Assembly: GCA_022844225.1 (NCBI GenBank)
Contig: JALHMC010000009.1
Location: forward strand, 22,156 to 86,155
Source: Hyphomicrobiaceae bacterium
GTDB lineage: Bacteria; Pseudomonadota; Alphaproteobacteria; Rhizobiales; Hyphomicrobiaceae
Reading direction: 5' to 3'
Length of the DNA stretch: 64,000 bases
Shown here: piece by piece, positions 1 to 10,319 of the stretch
Numbering within the stretch: the first letter of the stretch is position 1
How the letters are laid out: each line of letters starts with the position of its first letter
Notes under the pieces: generated by a model
Told to the model about the DNA's origin: nothing
Databases searched by the model: none
The model's input: only the letters and a program-made list of their open reading frames with translations
Program-made: the position numbers and the translations under genes

Positions 1-148
1 CGATCCGGCCTTGGCAACGTTTCGCTTTCGCCAGCGCCGTTTCGGGTGGTTGGCCCGTGGTCGACACGATCGTCGCGAGGCCCTTTTGTCGCTGACGGGA
101 TCCATCGCGAGCGGTATCCAGCACGCACCCCATTGAGCCGGCCTCGGC

Positions 149-1054
149 CTAGCCCGTGCCTTTCGTCTGCGTGTCGCCGGGTTTGGCGCGCTTTTCAAGC
201 AGTTCAATCATCGCACCCGCCACGTCGATGCCGGTCGCGCCTTCCATGCCCTCGATGCCCGGCGTCGGATTGACCTCGAGCACGAGCGTGCCGCGGCTCG
301 AGCGCAGCATGTCGACACCGGCCACGTTCAGTCCCATCGCCTCGACGGCCTTGATCGCCGAGACCCGCTCCTCCTCGGTGATCTCGACCGGCTCGGCCTT
401 GCCGCCCCGATGCAAGTTCGAGCGGAACTCACCCTTCCGGCTGGTCCGCTTCATTGCCGCCACCACCTGGCCGCCGACGACCAGCGCGCGCACATCCGTG
501 CCATGCGCCTCGCGGATGTACTCCTGGACCAGAATGTTGACGTTGGCCGCCGAGAACGCCTCGATGATCGAAGTGGCCGACGCGGTGGTCTCGGCCAGGA
601 TTACCCCCATGCCTTGCGTGCCTTCGAGCAGCTTGATGACCACGGGCGCGCCGCCGACCTCGGCCACCACTTCCTCGGCCTTCTTCGGTCCATGCGCGAA
701 AGCCGTGTTCGGCAACCCCACGCCGGCTCGCGCCAGCAGTTGCAGCGCGCGCAGCTTGTCGCGGCTGCGGCCGATCGCGACCGACTCGTTGAGCGGAAAC
801 ACGCCTTGCATCTCGAACTGGCGCAGGACCGCGAGTCCGTACCCTGTCACCGAGGCGCCGATGCGCGGGATGACGGCATCGTAGTGCGGAACCGTCCGCC
901 CACCGTGTCGCAACAGCGGCTTGTTGGACGAGATATTCATGTGCACGTGCAAGGTATTGATGATGTCGATCTCGTGGCCGCGGGCACGGGCCGCCTCGAC
1001 GATGCGCCGGTGCGAGTAGAGGCCCGGGTTGCGTGCCAGCATCACGATCTTCAT
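149..1054 (-). CDS. RimK-family ATP-grasp ligase (alpha-L-glutamate ligase type)
   Basis: A 301-residue ATP-grasp enzyme of the RimK family, which adds glutamate or a similar amino acid to a carboxylate on a protein or small molecule. The ATP-grasp core is intact. [14 protein letters not shown] (about 138-151) holds the nucleotide-binding lysine and glycine loop. VQEYI (176-180) is the hinge, FRSNLHRGG (210-218) the substrate/phosphate loop, and GVDML (246-250) with [10 protein letters not shown] (260-269) supplies the metal-binding acids. The usual family length is about 300. It is the last gene of a peptide ABC importer operon on the same strand, 132 bases after the DppC-type permease, so the substrate may be a peptide or peptide-derived metabolite; this is inference. 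Ribosomal protein S6, the substrate of E. coli RimK, cannot be assumed. The 148 bases beyond it at the window edge show no convincing gene. Confidence 0.9.
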   Translation of the reverse strand: MKIVMLARNPGLYSHRRIVEAARARGHEIDIINTLHVHMNISSNKPLLRHGGRTVPHYDAVIPRIGASVTGYGLAVLRQFEMQGVFPLNESVAIGRSRDKLRALQLLARAGVGLPNTAFAHGPKKAEEVVAEVGGAPVVIKLLEGTQGMGVILAETTASATSIIEAFSAANVNILVQEYIREAHGTDVRALVVGGQVVAAMKRTSRKGEFRSNLHRGGKAEPVEITEEERVSAIKAVEAMGLNVAGVDMLRSSRGTLVLEVNPTPGIEGMEGATGIDVAGAMIELLEKRAKPGDTQTKGTG

Positions 1055-1186
1055 GCATCAGCCTTGTCGATGGGACGTACAACGCCCAAGGCGCCGCCCC
1101 CAACGGGTTCCCTGGTGACCGCACAGGCCCTTCGATCGCGAGCCGGTCACCCAAAAAAGGCGATGGTATGTTTGGTACCGCCGCCT

Positions 1187-2086
1187 CTACACTTTCATCT
1201 TAGGATCGAGCCAATCGCGCAGGCTGTCTCCCAGCAGGTTGAACGCGAACACGGCCAGCGTGATCGCAAGTCCGGGGAACAGGATCATCCACGGTGCCGC
1301 CTGATAGAAATCGGCCGACGATCCGGACAGCATCAGCCCCCACGCCGGCGTCGGTTCGGTGACGCCGAGGCCGAGGAACGAAAGCGACGCCTCGAGCAGG
1401 ATCGCCTGGGCGATGAACGCCGTCAGCATGATCAGGTAGGGCGCCACGATGTTCGGCACGATATGGCGGAGCACGATTCGCGCATGGCTGTAGCCGGCCG
1501 CGCGCGCCGCGTCGATGAAAGGCATCTGCGCGATCGACAGCGTCGAGGAGCGTGCGATGCGCGCCATCTTGGGCACCATCGGCAGCGCGATCGCGACGAT
1601 CAGGTTGGCGTCGATGCCACCGATCATGTTCCGGCCGAGCACGGCCACCACGACCATCGCCAGCACGATGATCGGGAATGACAGCATGATGTCGACGATG
1701 CGTTGGATGACATTGTCGACCCAACCTCCGAAGTAGCCTGAGGTGGCGCCGACCAGCGCGCCGATCGTGCAGCCGAAGATCGCCGACAGAATGCCGACGG
1801 CGAGCGCCGTGCGCGAGCCGTAGACCAGTCGCGAGAACACGTCGCGACCGTACTGGTCGGTTCCGAAGAGATGCTCAGCGCTCGGCGCGGAGAGCATGGC
1901 GCCGAAGTCGACCGCTTCGGGATGATACGGCGAGATCCAGGCCGCACCGACAGCCAACACGAAGTAGAGCAGCACGATCAGGAATCCGACGAAGCCCAAC
2001 GGCTGCGCGCGGATGAACTGCACGAGCGGGTGCGTTCGCTTGGGGATTTTCTCGGTGAAGGCGTCGTTCGCGGCGATGTCGGCCAT
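1187..2086 (-). CDS. Peptide-type ABC transporter permease (DppC-like)
   Basis: A 299-residue inner-membrane permease of the DppC/OppC family. After a soluble N-terminal stretch comes a first membrane helix (about 28-52), then a conserved periplasmic segment ending in HLFGTDQYGRDVFSRLVYG, which is diagnostic for DppC-type subunits. Four or five further helices follow. The EAA-like cytoplasmic loop that docks with the ATPase is visible as DAARAAGYSHARIVLRHIVP. The start lies 13 bases after the stop of the DppB-type permease, so the two are co-transcribed. The order on the minus strand is fused ATPase, binding protein 2, binding protein 1, DppB, DppC, RimK-like ligase. Substrates of the family are di- and oligopeptides, but also nickel, opines and other small molecules; the specificity cannot be read here. 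Confidence 0.95.
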   Translation of the reverse strand: MADIAANDAFTEKIPKRTHPLVQFIRAQPLGFVGFLIVLLYFVLAVGAAWISPYHPEAVDFGAMLSAPSAEHLFGTDQYGRDVFSRLVYGSRTALAVGILSAIFGCTIGALVGATSGYFGGWVDNVIQRIVDIMLSFPIIVLAMVVVAVLGRNMIGGIDANLIVAIALPMVPKMARIARSSTLSIAQMPFIDAARAAGYSHARIVLRHIVPNIVAPYLIMLTAFIAQAILLEASLSFLGLGVTEPTPAWGLMLSGSSADFYQAAPWMILFPGLAITLAVFAFNLLGDSLRDWLDPKMKV

Positions 2087-2099
2087 GTCGGGCCACCTT

Positions 2100-3053
2100 T
2101 CACGTCAAGCGGATGCGGGGATCGAGCGCTGCGTAGAGCAGGTCGACCAACAAGTTGACGATGACGAACACGGTCGCGATCAGCAGCACTAGTCCCTGGA
2201 TCAGGGTGAAGTCGCCGCGTGCCGTCGCGTCCACGAACAGCTTGCCGATGCCGTTCAGGTTGAACACCTGTTCGGTCACGACGAGACCGCCGATCAGGAA
2301 GGCGAATTCGAGCCCGACCACCGTCACGACCGGCAGCAGCGCATTCCGCAAACCGTGCCGGCGGGTAACGAGGCGCTCATAAACACCCTTGGCGCGCGCG
2401 GTTCGGATGTAGTCCTCCCGCATCACCTCGAGGAGCGCCGAGCGCATCATGCGCGTGACCACCGCCGCGTAGCGATAGCCGACCGAGAGCGCCGGCCAGA
2501 ACAGCGCCGAAAGGTTCGTGATCGGGTCTTCGAAAATCGATACGTAACCGATCTTAGGCAGCCAGTTGAAGAAGTAGAGCAACCCCAGGATGATGAGCAT
2601 ACCGAGCCAGAAGCCCGGTATCGCCAGTCCTGAGACCGCCACCACGCGTATCACATTGTCGAGCCAACTATCTCGGTAGATCGCACATAACGTCCCGAGC
2701 GGCACCGCTATGATCACCGCGATCAGCGTCGCCATGATCGCGACTTGCAGCGATACGGGAAACCTCAACGCGATCTCACCCGCCACCGACTGTCCGGTCC
2801 ACAGCGACTTGCCGAGATCGAGGCGCGTCAGTCCGATCATGTAGTCCTTGAACTGCACGATCAGCGGCTGATCGAGCCCCAGTCGCTTGCGCTCAGCCTG
2901 GATCGTCTCCTCGGTGACGTTGGCACCGTCGGCACGCAGCTTCACCACGACGGGATCGCCCGGCATGACGCGGATCAGGAAGAACACGGCGACCGCGACC
3001 CCGAGCAGGGTCGGTATGACCATCAACAAGCGCCTGAGGATATAGCCGAGCAT
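2100..3053 (-). CDS. Peptide-type ABC transporter permease (DppB-like)
   Basis: A 317-residue DppB/OppB-type permease. The N-terminus MLGYILRRLLMVIPTLLGV is the classic first membrane helix of this family. It is followed by the FFLIRVMPGDPV segment and a periplasmic helical region (about 35-95) containing RKRLGLDQPL, as in other DppB proteins. The docking loop is DYIRTARAKGVYERLV. Five more hydrophobic segments follow, ending in the typical DPRIRLT tail. Length matches the family. It sits 57 bases after binding protein 1 and directly before the DppC partner, with which it should form the heterodimeric channel. Confidence 0.95.
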   Translation of the reverse strand: MLGYILRRLLMVIPTLLGVAVAVFFLIRVMPGDPVVVKLRADGANVTEETIQAERKRLGLDQPLIVQFKDYMIGLTRLDLGKSLWTGQSVAGEIALRFPVSLQVAIMATLIAVIIAVPLGTLCAIYRDSWLDNVIRVVAVSGLAIPGFWLGMLIILGLLYFFNWLPKIGYVSIFEDPITNLSALFWPALSVGYRYAAVVTRMMRSALLEVMREDYIRTARAKGVYERLVTRRHGLRNALLPVVTVVGLEFAFLIGGLVVTEQVFNLNGIGKLFVDATARGDFTLIQGLVLLIATVFVIVNLLVDLLYAALDPRIRLT

Positions 3054-3110
3054 GAACGTGCGATCCTGTGAGGGGCTGGGAGAGGCCGGTCGGCCTCCCC
3101 CTCAGTCATT

Positions 3111-4691
3111 CTACTCGTCGAGCCAGACGTCGATGAGATCCGTCGCGGTGAAGTGGTTGGCCTGATGCTCCCAACCCTTGATCTTCTTGTGATGCACGAT
3201 GATGCGCTGCCACCACAGGAGCGGAGCCGAGTAGGCCTGCGTCAGGGCATATCGCTCGAACTCGTTGACGATCGCCTTCCGCTTCACCGGATCGATCTCG
3301 CCCGCCTGCTTGTCGAACAGTTCGTCGAGCTTCTTGTCCCCGTGATTGGCAGCGGCCTGCGACGACTTCTCGTTCGTCAGCAGCTTGTCGAACTGTGCCG
3401 AGGGATCGTCCGCGAAGTCGGAGATGAACTCGACGAGCACGTCGAAGTTGCCTTCCTTCATCGCGTCGAAGAACAGCTTCGTCTCGAGCTGGCTGTGCTC
3501 GACCTCGACGCCGATCCGGCGCCACTGGTCGATCAGGAAGATGCCACCCGGCGTGTACGGCTCCGCCACGTTGCGGTTGACCAGCTTCACCTTGAGGTTT
3601 GGCACGCCGGCTTCGGCCAGCAGCTTCTTCGCTTCGGCGCGCGATTTCTCGATGTCCTTCGAGAACCCGGGCAACTTCTCCAGTTCGGACATCGGCAGCC
3701 CGTACTCGTAGCCCGGACGCAGCATGCCGCTGACGTACTTGAGCATCGAAATCTTGGACAGCGCTTCCGAGCCGGCCCACCGGTCGACGGCCATGGTCAG
3801 TGCCTGACGCACCCGGACGTCGTCGAAAGGCTTCTTCTTGGTGTTGAAGGTGAACATCAGGTTCGAGACCCAGGGGCCCTCGACCAGTGTCGCGTTGTCC
3901 TTCATGGCGGCCATGATCTGGTCGCGCTCCTTGGGCGAACGCCCGCGGAACTCACCATCGAACTGGCTCCCGATCATGCCGGTCACGACCGCGTTCGACT
4001 TCACGAAGAACGCCTTGTAGCCATCGAGGTAGGGCCGATCCTTGAGGAAGTAGTCGTCGAACCTCTTGCCCGTCCAATGCGAGCCCTTCACGTACTCGAC
4101 GAACTGGAAAGCCCCCGTGCCCAGGATCGTCTTGGTCGGGAATGTCGGATCTTCCTTCAGCTTCTCAGCCCGGTAAATGCAGTTCCAGGGCGAGGCGAAA
4201 TGCGTCAGCATCGACGCGTTGGTCTTCTTCAGCTTGAAGACGACCGTATGCGCGTCCGGCGTCTCGATCGATCCGATGTCCGAGTGCAAGGCGCGTCGGG
4301 CTGAGATCACACCTTCCGGCGGATTGACGATGCGGTCGTAGCTCGCCTTGACGTCCGCCGAAGTCATCGGCGCACCGTCGTGGAACTTGACGTTGTCGTG
4401 CAGTTTGAAGGTGTAGGTCAGGCCATCCGGCGACTGCTCCCAGCTCTTGGCCAGGTCACCGACGATCTTCAGATTGTTGAAGTCGCCCTTCCACTTGAGC
4501 AGCTTCGAGTAATGCGGCAGCGCCGGATGCGCGAACGCGAACGTTGTCACCGCGTGGCAATCGAGCGTCGGCGGCTCTGCGACCACGGCGAAGTTGAGCG
4601 TGCCGCCCTTCTTCGGCGTCTGCGCCTCGGCGAGGCTGGAGCCCGCGACGGCGAGCGCACCGACGACTGCAACTAGACCAAACCGTAGCAT
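3111..4691 (-). CDS. Peptide-type ABC transporter substrate-binding protein (copy 1)
   Basis: A 526-residue periplasmic binding protein of the SBP_bac_5 (DppA/OppA) family. Residues 1-23 form a Sec signal peptide ending at AEA. The mature protein begins with TPKKGGTLNFAVVAEPPT, which is shared with the neighbouring paralogue. The family segment YTFKLHDNVKFHDGAPMTSADV follows at about 93-114, and VRQALTMAVDR lies further on. It and the next gene upstream (4776-6359) are similar along their whole length, so they look like a tandem duplication with diverged ligand sites. It should deliver substrate to the DppB/DppC pair encoded downstream. Confidence 0.94.
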   Translation of the reverse strand: MLRFGLVAVVGALAVAGSSLAEAQTPKKGGTLNFAVVAEPPTLDCHAVTTFAFAHPALPHYSKLLKWKGDFNNLKIVGDLAKSWEQSPDGLTYTFKLHDNVKFHDGAPMTSADVKASYDRIVNPPEGVISARRALHSDIGSIETPDAHTVVFKLKKTNASMLTHFASPWNCIYRAEKLKEDPTFPTKTILGTGAFQFVEYVKGSHWTGKRFDDYFLKDRPYLDGYKAFFVKSNAVVTGMIGSQFDGEFRGRSPKERDQIMAAMKDNATLVEGPWVSNLMFTFNTKKKPFDDVRVRQALTMAVDRWAGSEALSKISMLKYVSGMLRPGYEYGLPMSELEKLPGFSKDIEKSRAEAKKLLAEAGVPNLKVKLVNRNVAEPYTPGGIFLIDQWRRIGVEVEHSQLETKLFFDAMKEGNFDVLVEFISDFADDPSAQFDKLLTNEKSSQAAANHGDKKLDELFDKQAGEIDPVKRKAIVNEFERYALTQAYSAPLLWWQRIIVHHKKIKGWEHQANHFTATDLIDVWLDE

Positions 4692-4775
4692 CTTCTCTCC
4701 CTTTTTTGCCTTTTCTGCTGGCGGCGTCCGACGAACGCGCGGCTCCCCAGCGCGCGGCCGTCGACTTCGTGTCTG

Positions 4776-6359
4776 TTACTGGTCGAGCCAGACGTCGACC
4801 AGGGTCTGCCCGCCGAAGTGCGACGGCGGCAGCTCCCAGCCCTTCACCTTCTTGTTGTTCACGACGATCCGCTGATACCAGAGTAACGGAACGTTGTAGG
4901 CCTGGGTCAGCGTGTGCCGCTCGAGTTCGTTCACGACCTTGAGCCGCTCGACCGGGTCGAGAATTCGCGTCTGCTTCTCGTACAGGTCATCGACCTTCTT
5001 ATCGGTATGCTGCGAGTAGGCGATCGACGACACATTCTTCGACAGCAACGTATTGAACTGCGCGTTCGGATCGTCGACGAAGTCGGATACGTTTTGCACG
5101 CCGACGTCGAAGTTGCCGTTGCCAAGGCCGTCGTACCAGAGCTTGGTCTCGACCTGGACGTGCTCAGTCTCGACGCCGATCCGCCGCCACTGGTCGATGG
5201 CGTAGATCCCCGCAGGCGTGAACGGCTGGTCGAGCGTGCGGTTGAGCAGCTTCACCTTGAGGTTTGTCACGCCAGCCTCCTTGAGCAGACGCTTGGCTTC
5301 CTCTCGGCTCTTTTCGATGTCGCGCCAGAAGCCTGGAATTTTCTCGAGCTCGGCACTCGGCAGCGCGAACGGCGAGCCGGGACGGAAGACGCCACCCACC
5401 CCCTTGATCAACGTCACCTTGCCGAGGTTCTCCGCCCCACCCCAGCGATCGATGGCGAGCGTCAGCGCCTGGCGCACCCGGACGTCGTCGAAGGGCTTCT
5501 TAGAGGTATTGAAGGTGAGCAGGATGTTGGTGATCCACGGGCCTTCCTGCACCGTGACCTGGTCCTTCATGGCCGAGACAAGTTGGTCGCGCTCGGCCGG
5601 CGTGCGGCCGCGGAACTCCGCATCGAACTGGCCGCCGCGGATGCCGGGCACAACCGCATTGCCCTTTACGAAGAAAGCCTTGAAGCCGTCGAGATACGGG
5701 CGATCCTTGAGAAAGTACTGGTCAAAGCGCTTGGCCGTCCAGTGCGAGCCTTTGACGTGCTCGACGAGCTGGAAGGCACCCGTACCCATAACCTTCTTGG
5801 CCGGATAGTCAGGGTCCTTTGCCAGCTCGGCCGCGCTGTAGACGCAGTTGAACGGCGAGGCGAAGTGCAGCTCCATCGAAGCATTGACCTGCTTCATCTT
5901 GAAGACGACGGTATAGGCGTCCGGCGTCTCGATCGAGCCGATGTCCGAATGAAGGGCTTTCCGGAACGAAATGATGCCCTGAGGCGGATTGATGATCCGA
6001 TCGTAGGTGGCCTTGATGTCGGCCGACGTGAAGTCCGAGCCATCGTGGAACTTGACGCCCTTCCTCAGCTTGAAGGTGTACGTCATGCCGTCCTTGGCGA
6101 CCTCCCAGCTCTCGGCCAGGTCTCCGACGATCTTCTGGTTGGCGTGGTCACCGACGAATTTGAGCAGTGTCGAATACTGCGGCGCCACGGGATGCACCAT
6201 CGCGAAAGTGCCGGTCGCGTGGCAGTCGGTTGTCGGCGGCTCGGCGACCACTGCGAAATTCAACGTACCGCCCTTCTTGGGCGTTTCAGCCGCTGCTGGC
6301 CCGGCCATCGCAAGCGAGGCCAGAACACTGGTGACAACGGAAACTGTGAACTTGGACAT
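4776..6359 (-). CDS. Peptide-type ABC transporter substrate-binding protein (copy 2)
   Basis: A 527-residue SBP_bac_5 family protein with a signal peptide (1-24, ending AAAE). It is clearly paralogous to the product of the next gene, with which it shares the mature N-terminus and the WRRIGVE, GSHWT and DRPYLDG segments. Differences are concentrated in the middle and in the C-terminal lobe, as expected if ligand preference has drifted. It lies 39 bases downstream of the fused ATPase gene and 84 bases upstream of copy 1, within one minus-strand operon. One permease pair serving two binding proteins would widen the substrate range; this is inference. Confidence 0.94.
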   Translation of the reverse strand: MSKFTVSVVTSVLASLAMAGPAAAETPKKGGTLNFAVVAEPPTTDCHATGTFAMVHPVAPQYSTLLKFVGDHANQKIVGDLAESWEVAKDGMTYTFKLRKGVKFHDGSDFTSADIKATYDRIINPPQGIISFRKALHSDIGSIETPDAYTVVFKMKQVNASMELHFASPFNCVYSAAELAKDPDYPAKKVMGTGAFQLVEHVKGSHWTAKRFDQYFLKDRPYLDGFKAFFVKGNAVVPGIRGGQFDAEFRGRTPAERDQLVSAMKDQVTVQEGPWITNILLTFNTSKKPFDDVRVRQALTLAIDRWGGAENLGKVTLIKGVGGVFRPGSPFALPSAELEKIPGFWRDIEKSREEAKRLLKEAGVTNLKVKLLNRTLDQPFTPAGIYAIDQWRRIGVETEHVQVETKLWYDGLGNGNFDVGVQNVSDFVDDPNAQFNTLLSKNVSSIAYSQHTDKKVDDLYEKQTRILDPVERLKVVNELERHTLTQAYNVPLLWYQRIVVNNKKVKGWELPPSHFGGQTLVDVWLDQ

Positions 6360-6398
6360 GGACTCTCCTTGAGAGATGCGGGGCTCTAGGCGGCCCCT

Positions 6399-8468
<2,070 letters not shown>

Positions 8469-8559
8469 GTCGGTATGCCTCCCTGGTTTGCTCGGAGCTG
8501 ACGCACCGTCAGGTGCATTCTCCGGGTCATTTGGCAGTATGTCGTCTTTGCTAGACAAA

Positions 8560-8601
8560 GTTTCGCGGGAGAGCAAGCATGCGCCGCGAAACGAAGTTTC
8601 G
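8560..8601. promoter_or_regulatory. Overlapping inverted repeats in a divergent promoter region
   Basis: GTTTCGCGG at 8560-8568 is the perfect reverse complement of CCGCGAAAC at 8584-8592. The second arm also pairs with GTTTCG at 8596-8601 around a GAA loop, giving three alternating copies of one core. The site lies between the divergent starts of the ABC operon (8468) and the hydrolase (8741). That is where an operator or an attenuator-like alternative hairpin would sit. No regulator gene is adjacent, and the function is inference. Confidence 0.35.
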
Positions 8602-8740
8602 TCGCTGACTGGACTCTCGCCGCGCGAGTTCACGAGTTGCAGATGAGTCTAATCCGCAGCACAGAGTTTACCTCGACTGAGCCTCCGGATTATTCAGCCA
8701 GCCGCGCCCCGAACCACTCCCGAACCAACGAGCCCACGCT

Positions 8741-9553
8741 ATGCCGAGCCCAACTCGCACGCCTTCCGGTCTTGCCTACGAGACGACCGACATCGTCGCC
8801 CCCTGGCATCACGGTCGACGCCCAATCGTCTTTCATCACGGCATCGGCACGGATCGGCACGTCTGGTCGGACTGGCTCCCTTCCGTCGTGACGCGTCACA
8901 AGGTGGTGCGCTTCGACACGCGCGGTTACGGCCAATCGGCCGTGCCACCCGAGAGCCATGCCTGGACGCTCGACGGCGCGTTAGCCGACCTCATGGAAAT
9001 CGTCGACAGAGCCGGCGAGGGCGGCACGGTGCACTTGGTCGGTGAATCCTTCGGCGGCACCGCCGCCCTACTCGCCGCAATCCGTCATCCCGAGCGCGTC
9101 GCCTCGGTCACGGTCGCGAACACCGCCTTCCGTGGCGCCACCATCGCCGACGTTCCTGGCTGGCGCGCCGCGTTTGCCAAGCAGGGGGTCCAAGCCTGGA
9201 GCCGGGACATGATGCCCAAGCGCTTCCACCCCGATGCCCTCGGCGATGCTGAGCGCCGTTGGTACCAATCCGTACAGGACCGCTCTCCGGCGCATGTTAC
9301 GGTCGGCCTCGGAGAGCTGCTGGCGGCGACCGACCTCGGTCCCGAGCTCTCCAGGATCAAGGCACCTCTCCTCATCCTGATGCCCGACCGGAGCCCGTTC
9401 GTCACGGCGCGCATGGGCGTCGACCTCCTCGAGGCCGTACCGCACGCCGACCTCGCTATGGTCCCGCACGCACGCCACGGGCTGCCCTTCTCGCACGGTC
9501 CCGAGTGTGGCGCGCGACTGGCAGCGCACCTCGACGCGCTCGAAATGCGTTAG
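8741..9553 (+). CDS. Alpha/beta hydrolase
   Basis: A 270-residue alpha/beta-hydrolase-fold enzyme, cytoplasmic because no signal peptide is visible. The nucleophile elbow is GESFGG with Ser103. The oxyanion segment HHGIG is at 32-36, and the RGYGQSAVP stretch (61-69) is typical of 3-oxoadipate enol-lactonase-like and related esterases. Asp216 in LMPDRSPF and His246 in HARHGLPF are the likely remaining triad members. The substrate cannot be assigned. It stands alone on the plus strand, and its stop codon overlaps the stop of the convergent methyltransferase gene (TAG at 9551-9553 against TTA at 9550-9552). Confidence 0.9.
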   Translation: MPSPTRTPSGLAYETTDIVAPWHHGRRPIVFHHGIGTDRHVWSDWLPSVVTRHKVVRFDTRGYGQSAVPPESHAWTLDGALADLMEIVDRAGEGGTVHLVGESFGGTAALLAAIRHPERVASVTVANTAFRGATIADVPGWRAAFAKQGVQAWSRDMMPKRFHPDALGDAERRWYQSVQDRSPAHVTVGLGELLAATDLGPELSRIKAPLLILMPDRSPFVTARMGVDLLEAVPHADLAMVPHARHGLPFSHGPECGARLAAHLDALEMR

Positions 9554-10200
9554 GAGGCGGCGGGCTTCCGGGCGACCACGAACAGCCGGGGATCTTTGCG
9601 TCCCGAGCCGTGGCGGGCCGTTTCGACGATCTCGAAGCCGCCCGCTGCGACTTCCTTCGTGAGCTCGACGCCGTCGAAGAACGCGACGACGGACGGCGCC
9701 TTGCCGATCACGCGCATCACCGGCACCGCGAGGCGGATGAGTGACGTCATTTCAGCAAGGCACGTCGTCTTCGAGATGAAGAGGCCGCCGGGCTTCAGCG
9801 CTCGCCATGCGCCCTCGATCACGGCGCGCCGATCCACCGCCAGATGCAGCAGATTGAACGCCAGCACCGCGTCGAACGACCCGGCCTCGGCCACAGCCTC
9901 ATCCGCCGGCGCTACCCGCAGCTCGATATTACGACAACCGGCCTGTGCCGCACGTTCTCGCGCGATCGCGATCATCTCGGCTGAAATGTCGGTGGCTAAC
10001 ATGTGCCTGACGTGCGGCGCGATCCGGAGCGCCGTCGTGCCCGTTCCGCAGCCGAGTTCGAGCACGGCATCGTCCTTCGAGAGGTAGCTCACGCAGCGAT
10101 CCACCGTCCTTTCGTAGCCGGCCATGTCCTTGATCGGGTCGGCGGCGTATTTGCGGGCCGCTCGGTCCCAGAATCTCGCGTCGCCGATGGTCGCCTGCAT
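9550..10200 (-). CDS. Class I SAM-dependent methyltransferase
   Basis: A 216-residue Rossmann-type methyltransferase. Motif I is VLELGCGTGTTAL (about 46-58), followed by the acidic loop ATDIS (69-73), and FDAVLAFNLLHL represents motif IV. I chose the ATG at 10200 because AAAGGAGA lies just upstream; an in-frame start at 10224 would place that ribosome binding site inside the gene. Similarity is to the UbiE/MT-11 type of small-molecule methyltransferases, but the acceptor is unknown. It is divergent from the HisD-like gene and convergent with the hydrolase. Confidence 0.88.
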   Translation of the reverse strand: MQATIGDARFWDRAARKYAADPIKDMAGYERTVDRCVSYLSKDDAVLELGCGTGTTALRIAPHVRHMLATDISAEMIAIARERAAQAGCRNIELRVAPADEAVAEAGSFDAVLAFNLLHLAVDRRAVIEGAWRALKPGGLFISKTTCLAEMTSLIRLAVPVMRVIGKAPSVVAFFDGVELTKEVAAGGFEIVETARHGSGRKDPRLFVVARKPAAS

Positions 10201-10319
10201 GAGGGTCTCCTTTCGCGCCGGCATGCGTCAAGGTTGAGGCCGTTTTGTGGAAGCGGTTCCGTCGGCCCCCATGTTCGATTAGGGTCGCCCGCCAACCCAA
10301 CACTCGAAGGAGCCCGATC

